Assembly: GCF_900166625.1 (NCBI RefSeq)
Contig: NZ_LT800499.1
Span: 606,695 to 670,694, forward strand
Reading direction: 5' to 3'
Origin: Halobacillus massiliensis
Lineage (GTDB): Bacteria > Bacillota > Bacilli > Bacillales > Halobacillaceae
Length of the DNA stretch: 64,000 bases
Below, in pieces: positions 1-7,349 of this stretch (positions are counted from its first letter, which is position 1; the number at the start of each line of letters is the position of its first letter). A program made the translations under genes and the position numbers. Below the pieces are notes generated by a model, which did not search any database, was not told the DNA's origin, and worked only from the letters and a program-made list of their open reading frames with translations.

Positions 1-1
1 A

Positions 2-451
2 GGAGCCCAGCCTTCTGATGTTTTTGAATGGCAAATGGTTGTACTGACTTCTGCTTTTTTGCTCTCAAGCAGCGGAACTTTACTGATTGCAGAGAAGGGA
101 TTAGAAACCGGGAACAGGAAGAAGATTTGGACAGGGCTCATTATTACTTTTGTGCTGGGAGCCGTTTTCTTAGGACTGGAGATTTATGAATTTTACGAAT
201 ATGCGCATTCGGGACATACGATTTCAGAAAATAATTTCCTGTCATCGTTTTATGTATTAGTCGGTCTTCATGCGTCCCACGTCGCCTTTGGTATAGGGTG
301 GATGCTGCTGCTTATGGGACAGCTAAAAGCGAATCGTGTTCCAAAAGCGCTTTTTAAAGAAAAGCATAAGATTTTTAACTATTATTGGCACTTTGTCGAT
401 GTTATCTGGGTATTTATCATACTCATTGTTTACTTACCGTATATATTATAA
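2..451 (+). CDS. Heme-copper oxidase subunit III, C-terminal part (partial at window edge)
   Basis: The reading frame is open to the left edge of the window, so the N-terminus is missing; about 149 residues are visible. They hold several membrane helices and the family-typical stretches GLEIYEFYEY, a short region around GLHASHVAFG and the ending YYWHFVDVIWVFIILIVYLP, which is how subunit III of cytochrome c/quinol oxidases (CtaE/QoxC type) ends. It looks more like CtaE than QoxC. No subunit IV gene follows; a terminator comes at once, so this is the last gene of its operon. Subunit III supports the catalytic subunit I of a proton-pumping terminal oxidase in the membrane. Which oxidase it belongs to cannot be told from this end alone. 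Confidence 0.85.
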   Translation, partial: GAQPSDVFEWQMVVLTSAFLLSSSGTLLIAEKGLETGNRKKIWTGLIITFVLGAVFLGLEIYEFYEYAHSGHTISENNFLSSFYVLVGLHASHVAFGIGWMLLLMGQLKANRVPKALFKEKHKIFNYYWHFVDVIWVFIILIVYLPYIL

Positions 452-452
452 G

Positions 453-493
453 AAAAAGCTTGTAGAGAACTCATGTTTTCTACAAGCTTTTAT
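453..493 (+). terminator. Rho-independent terminator after oxidase subunit III
   Basis: The inverted repeat AAAGCTTGTAGA / TCTACAAGCTTT sits immediately after the stop codon and is followed by a T-rich tract. It could also serve the convergent acetyltransferase gene on the minus strand. Confidence 0.85.
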
Positions 494-509
494 TTTGTGA
501 AATTTTAAA

Positions 510-1742
510 TTAGAAAAAAGACCAGCTGACTGGTTTTTCAGGAAAAGCAAATAATTTAATGGCTTGCTTTATTCCTTGTTCACTTCCATCAATTTCTGCT
601 TTTCGGTAATCAAGCAGCTTTTCAAGAGAGATACACCCCATCAGCAGGGAAGAGAGCTCTGCAATATCAAGAGACAGTTTGACTGCCCATGGCGTGCTGC
701 TGTCGGCTTGTGAGGCCTGTCCATTCTTAAAAGTATAACAATAAGACTGCTGCTGATTTGAAAAGGAATCATTAATAATAAAGTTAATGGTGACACTTGC
801 CGGCCCAAATGAATGATCGTAAATGTAATTCATAAAGAGCGGAAGGTCAACGATTCGATACATAAGACCTGTCCCTGTTTCATGAGTTTTATGATACAGT
901 CTGTGAATCATTCGATCAGCCTTGTAACGCGGGTCTTTTAAAAAGAAAGCAATGTCTTCATCATAAGTAGGGAAGGTGATCACATCAACCTGGTCTTTCT
1001 GATTATGAAAGAAATTCATAAATGAGTGAAAGGCATCATTTGAAAGGGTAAACCAGTCAATGACTTTGAGCTCTTGATGAAAACCCGTCTCATGTTTCAT
1101 TTCATACACGAGATAACCTTTTAACTTGCCGTTTTCCCGATAGCCGATCGTGTGAGTATGAGCTGCTGAGATGTAGCGGAACTCATAGTCCTTCTTGTCA
1201 CAAGCTCCATGCGTATCCTGTGCCCAGTCATGGTAGAAACTACTTATTTCTTCGGTATGATTAGAGTTCAGGGCGTCGACAGGTTTTATTTGTTCCTGGA
1301 AAGGTACTTGCTCAGGTGCGAAACGATAAACTTGAAGCTTAGGACCTGAACCGAAGCCCATTTTACGATAAAAGTCAGGACGAAACGGATAAAGCTGGAC
1401 AAGGGGAAATCCCTGGTCCTTTGCTTCCTCTATGACATGTGTAATCATTTGCTTCGCAATGCCCCGTTTCTTATAAGGAAGATCCACAGCCAATGTGCCT
1501 ACACCTGCAGAAGGAAGCGTCTGACCATACACATTCATTGGAAATGCATATTGAATAAAGCCGCCAAGCAGCTGATCTTCATCATACACACCGTAATGGC
1601 TGACGTTTTCATAGGCTTCCATCTTCTCGCGGTGTTCGGCAGCTTTTTGTTTATCTTCTTCTGTGGTCAATCCCATAACCGGATAACACCGGCTTAGAAT
1701 TTCAGTAAAGTCGCGATAATCTGTCGTTCTTCGGATCTCCAT
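510..1742 (-). CDS. Eis-like GNAT N-acetyltransferase with SCP2-type C-terminal domain
   Basis: 410 residues, the usual length of Eis-type enzymes, which have two tandem GNAT folds and a sterol-carrier-like C-terminal domain. The acetyl-CoA loop is visible at residues about 82-100 (VGTLAVDLPYKKRGIAK). The likely general-acid Tyr lies in RPDFYRKMGFGSG (about residue 125), and the protein ends in Phe-Phe; in characterised Eis proteins the C-terminal Phe carboxylate is part of the active site. The family acetylates amines such as aminoglycosides or lysine side chains; the substrate here is unknown. It has a clear RBS (AAGGAAG) and lies 4 bp after the YwaF-like gene, so the two are probably cotranscribed. 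Confidence 0.85.
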   Translation of the reverse strand: MEIRRTTDYRDFTEILSRCYPVMGLTTEEDKQKAAEHREKMEAYENVSHYGVYDEDQLLGGFIQYAFPMNVYGQTLPSAGVGTLAVDLPYKKRGIAKQMITHVIEEAKDQGFPLVQLYPFRPDFYRKMGFGSGPKLQVYRFAPEQVPFQEQIKPVDALNSNHTEEISSFYHDWAQDTHGACDKKDYEFRYISAAHTHTIGYRENGKLKGYLVYEMKHETGFHQELKVIDWFTLSNDAFHSFMNFFHNQKDQVDVITFPTYDEDIAFFLKDPRYKADRMIHRLYHKTHETGTGLMYRIVDLPLFMNYIYDHSFGPASVTINFIINDSFSNQQQSYCYTFKNGQASQADSSTPWAVKLSLDIAELSSLLMGCISLEKLLDYRKAEIDGSEQGIKQAIKLFAFPEKPVSWSFF

Positions 1743-1746
1743 TCGA

Positions 1747-2469
1747 TCACTTCCTTTTCAACAAATAGCTTCCTTTATAGATTACTAATAATAAGAAGAA
1801 AAAGCTAAGGGCCATTAAAGATAAATTAAAAAGGTAAGAGAATCCCGTACCTAAAAGGTTTAATAGCGTACCTTCCATGGGAGGATAAGAAAGGTACAAA
1901 TAATTTGTGTTCATCCATTTATTAAAAAGTGCCATAACTACAGCATAGCCTAGAAGATATAAATAAGCTTCTAAAGTTACTTTTAAATGGATAGGGACTT
2001 TAATTGAGAGAAGCAGGAAGATACTAGTCCATACAATGGCCATATGCTGAATAAAAAATTTCCAAAAACGGAAATGCTCATAATCATAGGGTAAGTCAGG
2101 CGTAATTAAAGCAAACAGGGCAGGGACGATTCCGATAAAGTAGTTCAATTGAATGAATTTAGGATGATAGGTGAGAAGGCCGATCATGCCGATAATTGAA
2201 GCAATGCCGCACAGGTGCAGCGGCAGGTAGAGACCTGTTGTGAAGAAACCGTGGGCCAGAGCCCAGATTTGATAACTCAGTTCACAGATTAGCAGAAGAC
2301 TGAAGAGTATCCATCTAATCCAATGATGAGGGAGAGTTTCTCGCTTGATTTGTTGAGCATATAGAAGCAGAAATAAGGTGCCTATTGTGAAAAAGATAAG
2401 CATGATGAAATGACTGTAACTAAACAATTCAAATCTATGAGTACTGTAGGCTCCCCACCATTGCTTCAT
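1747..2469 (-). CDS. YwaF-like integral membrane protein (TIGR02206 family)
   Basis: About 240 residues with six to seven hydrophobic segments and the N-terminal pattern RFELFSYSHFIMLIFFTIG typical of the TIGR02206/YwaF family. The function of the family is not established. The ATG at 2469 is preferred over an in-frame GTG three codons upstream, because the weak RBS (AGGAT) is about ten bases before the ATG but almost touches the GTG. It is the promoter-proximal gene of a two-gene minus-strand unit with the Eis-like acetyltransferase. The start choice is moderately certain; the family assignment is good. Confidence 0.75.
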   Translation of the reverse strand: MKQWWGAYSTHRFELFSYSHFIMLIFFTIGTLFLLLYAQQIKRETLPHHWIRWILFSLLLICELSYQIWALAHGFFTTGLYLPLHLCGIASIIGMIGLLTYHPKFIQLNYFIGIVPALFALITPDLPYDYEHFRFWKFFIQHMAIVWTSIFLLLSIKVPIHLKVTLEAYLYLLGYAVVMALFNKWMNTNYLYLSYPPMEGTLLNLLGTGFSYLFNLSLMALSFFFLLLVIYKGSYLLKRK

Positions 2470-2826
2470 GTTGTTCACATCCTAGAGTAGTAGATTTTCC
2501 TGTGGTATGATTCTATCATACTAAATGCAGGAAGAATTCCCTATGGGAAAAATCAATTACTTTAACTGCGGCTATTTCTTTACTGCATGGAACCCCCATT
2601 TTCCAAGAGGATGTACTGTAGTTGCTTCTTCTACTGGAACAAAATGCATGCAATTTCAGTCGAAATCATTAGAAATTCTGCGGAAATCAAAGAATTTGCC
2701 CTCTTATTTTGATGTTAAGCTTTAAAATCGCTGAAAAGTAGAATTTCATATCGTTTCTGTGAATAAAGTATGGTATGCTGAGAAATATTTAGAATTAGAA
2801 GTATATTGAAGGGAGATGATTGACTA
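2470..2826. other. Gene-free interval between divergent ywaF-like and symporter genes
   Basis: About 357 bases with no convincing gene. A 66-codon frame at 2525-2725 lacks a good RBS and recognisable protein features. The right end holds the promoter region and RBS (GAAGGGAGATGA) of the sodium symporter gene. A weak 20-base-spaced echo of the CCGC-type units seen elsewhere may lie at 2657-2710, but it is not convincing. Confidence 0.5.
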
Positions 2827-4164
2827 ATGACTAGAGAGAACTGGGGATCCAGATTAGGTTTTATGCTGGCTGCCATGGGGTCCGCTGTCGGACTGGGCAA
2901 TATATGGCGTTTCTCTTTTGTAGCTGGTAACAATGGGGGAGGCGCTTTTTTATTAATTTACCTTGTCTGTGTTCTTTTGATCGGTATTCCGTTATTACTT
3001 TCAGAAGTCAGTATCGGACGTAAGGCTCAGAGCGATGTTGTTGGCTCTTTTCAGAAGCTGGCACCTGGGACTCCTTGGTATTTATCCGGATTCTTCGGTG
3101 TGATGAGTGCTTTTTTAATCCTTAGTTTTTATAGTGTAGTAGCTGGGTGGGCCATTTATTATTTCGTCCAGTATGTCACAGGGAGTATGGCTTCCGTTCC
3201 CACAGGGGGCTACGAGCAGGAGTTTGGATCGTTTATTTCCCAATCCTGGCAGCCATTGTTCTGGACAGCGCTTTTTATGGCATTTACTATCTTTATCGTT
3301 GTGAGCGGAGTGAAAAAAGGGATAGAGTCTGCTAATAAAATCTTTATGCCGTTACTAGCCATTATATTAATTATATTAGCTTTTTATAGTATATCTTTTG
3401 AAGGAGCTTCAGAAGGACTCGCCTTCTTATTTTCACCCGACTGGTCAGCATTTAGTGATCCATCCATTTATATTGCCGCTTTAGGTCAGGCCTTTTTCTC
3501 GCTGAGTATCGGGATGGGGGCCATGCTGACATATGGCAGCTATCTATCAAAAGAACAGAAGCTGCCTGGGGCCACACTTGGAATTGGAATTATGGATACC
3601 TTTTTTGCGGTAGTGGCGGGGATAGTTATTTTCCCAGCGGTTTTTGCATTTGGTATTGATCCTGCTTCAGGGCCGCCGCTTGTATTTATTACGCTGCCAA
3701 CGATCTTTGAACAAATTCCATTTGGCGGCATTGTCGGAATCGTGTTTTTCTTTGCATTAATTCTTGCATCTCTATCGTCATCAGTATCCATATTAGAAGT
3801 GCCGACGGCTTACTTCATGAGGGTGTGTAACTGGTCACGTCGGTTTACAAGTATCCTGATGGGATCGATTATGTTTGTGCTTGGAATTGTCGTATCTTTA
3901 GGATTTGGTATCTGGGCTGGTGTGACGCCGCTTGGAGAAATGAATATTCTTGATTCCATGGATTATGTTGCCTCTTATATTTTCCTGCCGCTCGGCGGAT
4001 TGGCGATGATTCTCTTTGTAGGCTGGTATTTTACTAAAGAGCAGGCGCTCGAAGCGACAGATTTTACCGGGTCCGCAATTGGGAAAGTATGGTACTTTAT
4101 AGTACGGTATATTGCACCGATTGGGATTATCCTCGTCTGTTTAAATTCACTTGGTCTAATTTAA
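2827..4164 (+). CDS. Neurotransmitter:sodium symporter (NSS/SNF family) transporter
   Basis: 445 residues with eleven to twelve membrane helices. TM1 carries the unwound Na+/substrate-binding motif GSAVGLGNIWRF (residues 18-29), followed by the conserved NGGGAFLLIYL segment, both diagnostic for bacterial NSS proteins such as LeuT/YhdH/YocR. It should import an amino acid or related solute with Na+. B. subtilis YocR and YhdH are the closest family members I recall; the substrate cannot be inferred. The RBS is GAAGGGAGATGA and a strong terminator follows, so it is a single-gene unit. Confidence 0.9.
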   Translation: MTRENWGSRLGFMLAAMGSAVGLGNIWRFSFVAGNNGGGAFLLIYLVCVLLIGIPLLLSEVSIGRKAQSDVVGSFQKLAPGTPWYLSGFFGVMSAFLILSFYSVVAGWAIYYFVQYVTGSMASVPTGGYEQEFGSFISQSWQPLFWTALFMAFTIFIVVSGVKKGIESANKIFMPLLAIILIILAFYSISFEGASEGLAFLFSPDWSAFSDPSIYIAALGQAFFSLSIGMGAMLTYGSYLSKEQKLPGATLGIGIMDTFFAVVAGIVIFPAVFAFGIDPASGPPLVFITLPTIFEQIPFGGIVGIVFFFALILASLSSSVSILEVPTAYFMRVCNWSRRFTSILMGSIMFVLGIVVSLGFGIWAGVTPLGEMNILDSMDYVASYIFLPLGGLAMILFVGWYFTKEQALEATDFTGSAIGKVWYFIVRYIAPIGIILVCLNSLGLI

Positions 4165-4211
4165 AGGCAAGAGAATAATGGAACACTTAAAGGATTCACA
4201 ATTTCAAAAGT

Positions 4212-4248
4212 AAAACCCGCACGGGGAAGTCCCTGTGCGGGTTTTTTG
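4212..4248 (+). terminator. Rho-independent terminator after NSS transporter
   Basis: GC-rich stem AACCCGCACGGGG...CCCTGTGCGGGTT followed by TTTTTT. Confidence 0.9.
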
Positions 4249-4385
4249 GTATTCATATACTCTTGCTTCACGTCCATATTTAATCAAATATTCACAATGT
4301 CATATTAATTTAAAGCATGGCTTGGGCACTTAAAGAATAGAGTAGATTAAATGGTAAGTTTAACACCTAATAAAGGAGAGAAATT

Positions 4386-4640
4386 ATGAAAGAAGTGCTG
4401 GAACAGGTGTATAGTCCTTGCTATGGCTCGATTAAAGATGTTCTAATCGGTGAAGATTCGTATGTATATGAATGGGAACCATTGTTTTTGATCGAAACAG
4501 AAGATAAGGAATTAGTAGAAGTTGCGGTTGGAATAAGCGGCACTATTAAGATAGTAGATACCAAACCTGGACAGGAAGTTACCCCCTATTCCCGGCTGAC
4601 GGTATTACAGGATGACCTGCTGATTACCGGAAGCGACTAG
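4386..4640 (+). CDS. Small stand-alone lipoyl/biotinyl-type carrier domain protein
   Basis: 84 residues with RBS AAAGGAGAG. The whole protein reads as one barrel-sandwich carrier domain: SPCYGSIKDVLIGE resembles the first half (...GTV..V.V..GD), IETEDKELVEV resembles the lipoyl hairpin (E-T-D-K-A-x-x-E), then GISGTIKIV...PGQEV resembles the second half. Lys41 falls at the residue that is normally lipoylated or biotinylated. No 2-oxoacid dehydrogenase or carboxylase gene is next to it; it is a monocistronic unit between two terminators. Modification is an inference: the residues flanking the Lys (D-K-E) differ from the standard D-K-A or M-K-M. The window does encode a lipoyl-relay enzyme, LipL, at 15.6 kb. 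Confidence 0.65.
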   Translation: MKEVLEQVYSPCYGSIKDVLIGEDSYVYEWEPLFLIETEDKELVEVAVGISGTIKIVDTKPGQEVTPYSRLTVLQDDLLITGSD

Positions 4641-4647
4641 TAAGTGG

Positions 4648-4697
4648 AAAAAGCCTTTAATACGGATGTACCTTCCGTATTAAAGGCTTTTTTTTAT
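4648..4697 (+). terminator. Rho-independent terminator after lipoyl-like gene
   Basis: Long stem AAGCCTTTAATACGGA / TCCGTATTAAAGGCTT followed by eight T. Confidence 0.9.
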
Positions 4698-4782
4698 GAA
4701 CAAACGTAAAAGACATCTGTACCTCTGACATGTTATGATAAATGCGGATGTTTTACATCATAACAAAAGGAGTCTTCAATAT

Positions 4783-5094
4783 ATGGCCATATCAAATCAA
4801 TCTATTTTAAAAAAGATGTCGAGTGAGATACAAGAAGCGATGCTTAATCATGAAGACGACCACAAGCTTCGCGAGCATGTGCGGGCTGTTCGTCTATTAG
4901 CTGATCTGGTGCTTGATCAGGAAACTTCGTCGTCCCTATCCGGCCGCTCCCAACAACAAGGATCGGTTCAGGAACCAACAGCAGAAGAGATTAGGAGAAT
5001 GATGGGAAGTGATGCTCCTGTACGCAAAGCATCAGAAGATAATAAAGAAGCCGGGCATGATGAGGCAAATGGCTCGTCAATTTTTGACTTTTAA
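4783..5094 (+). CDS. ywdI: YwdI family protein
   Basis: 103 residues, short, charged and without membrane segments or signal peptide; it starts MAISNQSILKKMSSEIQEAM and ends in a low-complexity hydrophilic tail. The ATG at 4783 is chosen because AAAGGAG lies just upstream; the longer frame begins without an RBS. Identity with B. subtilis YwdI rests on the N-terminal region and on its place directly before ywdK and gerQ. No biochemical function is known. The 12-bp gap to the next gene suggests cotranscription. Confidence 0.75.
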   Translation: MAISNQSILKKMSSEIQEAMLNHEDDHKLREHVRAVRLLADLVLDQETSSSLSGRSQQQGSVQEPTAEEIRRMMGSDAPVRKASEDNKEAGHDEANGSSIFDF

Positions 5095-5106
5095 GGGGGA
5101 AATCAT

Positions 5107-5478
5107 ATGATGAAGATATTTTTACTGCTGGGCGTTTTAAATGGCTTTTTATCCGTGGCGTTAGGGGCATTCGGTGCCCACGGATTAGAAGGGAAAGTAT
5201 CTGCTAAAGGATTGAGCCAGTGGGAGAAAGCGGTAGATTATCAAATGTTTCACACAATGGCGCTGTTTGTAACGGGCTTATTAATGAGCAAAATCCAGAC
5301 CGGCCTGATGACAGGAGCGGGATGGTTCTTTTTGGTTGGGATTATTCTATTTTCAGGAAGTCTATATATTTATGCGCCGACTGGAATTAAGACGTTTGCT
5401 ATGATTACTCCGCTGGGAGGCTTATCTTTCTTAATCGGCTGGATTTTGCTGGGAATTGCAGTTATTCGTTATATTTAA
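5107..5478 (+). CDS. ywdK: DUF423 family membrane protein YwdK
   Basis: 123 residues and four predicted membrane helices. The signature LNGFLSVALGAFGAHGLEGK near the N-terminus defines the DUF423/YwdK family. The function is unknown. Two ATG codons are adjacent (5107 and 5110); the RBS AAGGGGG suits either. It follows ywdI by 12 bp, and its stop codon overlaps the end of a convergent small membrane protein gene by four bases. Confidence 0.85.
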   Translation: MMKIFLLLGVLNGFLSVALGAFGAHGLEGKVSAKGLSQWEKAVDYQMFHTMALFVTGLLMSKIQTGLMTGAGWFFLVGIILFSGSLYIYAPTGIKTFAMITPLGGLSFLIGWILLGIAVIRYI

Positions 5479-5726
5479 AAAAAATAAAGAATAGTGGTAA
5501 ATATAAAAAGAATAATCGCACGAAGCAGCTGACTGATACTTATCATCAGCTGCTCTTTTTTATATTCTACAAAAGCCTCGATAAGCAAACTGATCGTAAG
5601 TACATAAAACATAAGGAGTATGATCCATTGATGATCCAAGTTGAATAGCGCGACAAAAGCAAGGATGACAGCACCGAGAATAGCACCATACTGCAATTGG
5701 ATAAAAGCTGCATAGGGATGTCGCAC
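5475..5726 (-). CDS. Small membrane protein of unknown function
   Basis: 83 residues beginning with GTG, with RBS AAAGGGG at good spacing. Three hydrophobic segments are visible (about residues 10-27, 33-50 and 63-82), separated by a short charged loop EYKKEQ. I do not recognise the family. It sits convergent to ywdK, with its last four bases overlapping, and just downstream of gerQ on the same strand with a gap of about 29 bp upstream of its start, so it may be read with gerQ. Confidence 0.6.
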   Translation of the reverse strand: MRHPYAAFIQLQYGAILGAVILAFVALFNLDHQWIILLMFYVLTISLLIEAFVEYKKEQLMISISQLLRAIILFIFTTILYFF

Positions 5727-5755
5727 CCGATCACCCCTTTCTATAGTTCATCATA

Positions 5756-6304
5756 TTAACGCCGTGGAGGGTATTGAGTTAAACCGCCGCCGTTAAATGG
5801 ATAGGTATAATTTATTTCTTCATCAAATGTAATGTAATCAAGGTAAACCATAAGCAGGATGTACCGTTTACCGTCTTGCGGATCACTTAAAATGATATGG
5901 TCACGTCCGGCAGCTTCAATAATTCCCCGGAAAATCTTAGCATTCCACTTCGTGTTATTTTCAAAGGTCATATAAACAGTGGCCTCTTTGCCTCGGTTCA
6001 GTCTCAGGATATTCTCAATATAAGATTGTTCCATAGGCAGCATGCCGCCTTGAGTTCCGCCGCCTGACATATAAGGCACCTGCATGCCTTGGACTCCCTG
6101 CACCCCTTGTAAGCCCTGGGCTCCTCCGCTGTAAGATCCAGGGTTGTAGGGCATTCCTTGCATGCCAGGCATTCCGTTCCCTCCCTGCATTCCCTGCATA
6201 CCTTGCATTCCGGGCATTCCATTGGTCCCCTGCATTCCTTGCATTCCATTGGATCCTTGCGCACCTTGTGAGTTTTGGGATCCCTGCTGCTGATTATTAG
6301 CCAA
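5756..6304 (-). CDS. gerQ: Spore coat protein GerQ with collagen-like N-terminal repeats
   Basis: About 182 residues. The C-terminal half (SYIENILRLNRGKEATVYMTFE ... GRDHIILSDPQDGKRYILLMVYLDYITF) is the conserved GerQ domain; GerQ is a coat protein that holds the cortex lytic enzyme CwlJ and is cross-linked by transglutaminase. The N-terminal half is Gln/Gly/Met-rich, with a run of about thirteen Gly-X-Y triplets and a second run of about four. The start is taken as TTG at 6304, because the RBS AAGGAG is eight bases upstream of it and nearly overlaps the upstream GTG at 6313. Unlike B. subtilis GerQ as I remember it, the N-terminus has no lysine. Confidence 0.88.
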   Translation of the reverse strand: MANNQQQGSQNSQGAQGSNGMQGMQGTNGMPGMQGMQGMQGGNGMPGMQGMPYNPGSYSGGAQGLQGVQGVQGMQVPYMSGGGTQGGMLPMEQSYIENILRLNRGKEATVYMTFENNTKWNAKIFRGIIEAAGRDHIILSDPQDGKRYILLMVYLDYITFDEEINYTYPFNGGGLTQYPPRR

Positions 6305-6680
6305 TCTGATCACTCCTTAACATAATTAATAAACAGTTGGACAGTTTGATCGTGTGGGAGCATAACAGTGTGATTGAATGTTTACCATTCCGGGGCTCCA
6401 CCCCAAGGTGTTTGCTGGGTGTCATTTTCGCAAGCTAATGACTTATGCCGGCTGCTTTACCTTCTACCCGGCTCTTTTTCAGAAGCAGCTTTTGTAAACA
6501 GCCATAATTTTTTTTGGCCGGCAGCTATGCTGGCACCTCACTCCCCGTCTAAAACTGACTCTCTAAAACTATATGTACGGGTCTGGGGAGGATATGTATA
6601 AAAAAAGAGAAAGGTAAAACATATAAACACGGATTATTGTAAAATACAGGGTGAAGGATGATCCATAAGGAGGTTGAAAA
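6305..6680. other. Gene-free interval upstream of the two-component system
   Basis: About 375 bases. A 75-codon frame at 6374-6601 has no RBS and no recognisable domain. The right end (around 6640) contains a possible -10 (TAAAAT) for the response regulator gene and the RBS AAGGAGG at 6668. No repeat or RNA structure was recognised. Confidence 0.45.
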
Positions 6681-7349
6681 ATGAGAGTGCTATACATAGA
6701 GGATGACCCCGAAATCGGAGAATGGGTAGAAAGGAAGCTGAAAGAGAATGACTTTAAAGTGAGTTGGTACCGCTCAGGCCATAACCTTCCAGACAATATG
6801 GAGGAATATGATGCGGCCGTGCTGGATGTCATGCTTCCGGGGCTGGACGGCTTCTCACTAGGACGCCGGTTAAAAAGGAACTTTCCACAGCTTCCCGTTA
6901 TTATGCTTTCCGCAAGAACAGCGATTGATGATAAATTAGAAGGATTAGAGTTTGCTGATGATTATATGACGAAACCGTTTCACCCTGAGGAACTAATCAA
7001 AAGGATAGAAATTCAAATGAGGAAGTTTGATCGAACGCCAAATGAGACTCTCTCCATCGGCCATTTAACCGTTTTACTGGACCAGCAGATCATTAAAAAT
7101 AAGGAAACATCCCAGGAAATTTTACTAACAGGGAAACAGTTTTATATCTTTAAGTATTTTCTCAGGCATTTAAACCAGATTTTAACAAAGGAACAAATTT
7201 ACGAAGGGGTGTGGGGAGAGCCTTATCGGGATGGTGATAAAGCACTTATGGTCCATATCCGCTATCTTCGGGAAAAAATCGAAAAAGATCCCTCATCTCC
7301 GGAAATTATTGAAACCATTCGCGGGATAGGTTACCGGGTGAGGGGATGA
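6681..7349 (+). CDS. OmpR-family response regulator
   Basis: 222 residues: receiver domain (residues 1-115) with acidic pocket EDD at 7-9, phospho-acceptor Asp49 (AVLDVMLPGLDG), and the K of TKPFHPEEL; then a winged-helix DNA-binding domain ending VHIRYLREKIEKDP...ETIRGIGYRV. The alpha4-beta5 region reads LEGLEFADDYMTKPF, one residue shorter than the usual G-A-D-D-Y context. The gene overlaps the kinase gene by four bases and lies upstream of an ABC transporter, the typical layout of peptide-antibiotic sensing and detoxification modules. It probably controls the transporter through repeats at 8728-8745. Confidence 0.92.
   Translation: MRVLYIEDDPEIGEWVERKLKENDFKVSWYRSGHNLPDNMEEYDAAVLDVMLPGLDGFSLGRRLKRNFPQLPVIMLSARTAIDDKLEGLEFADDYMTKPFHPEELIKRIEIQMRKFDRTPNETLSIGHLTVLLDQQIIKNKETSQEILLTGKQFYIFKYFLRHLNQILTKEQIYEGVWGEPYRDGDKALMVHIRYLREKIEKDPSSPEIIETIRGIGYRVRG

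Noticed and set aside
2525-2725. 66-codon frame between the ywaF-like and symporter genes
   Set aside because: No RBS, no recognisable domain, composition like intergenic sequence.
6374-6601. 75-codon frame upstream of the response regulator
   Set aside because: No RBS and no protein-like pattern; ends just before the regulator promoter region.
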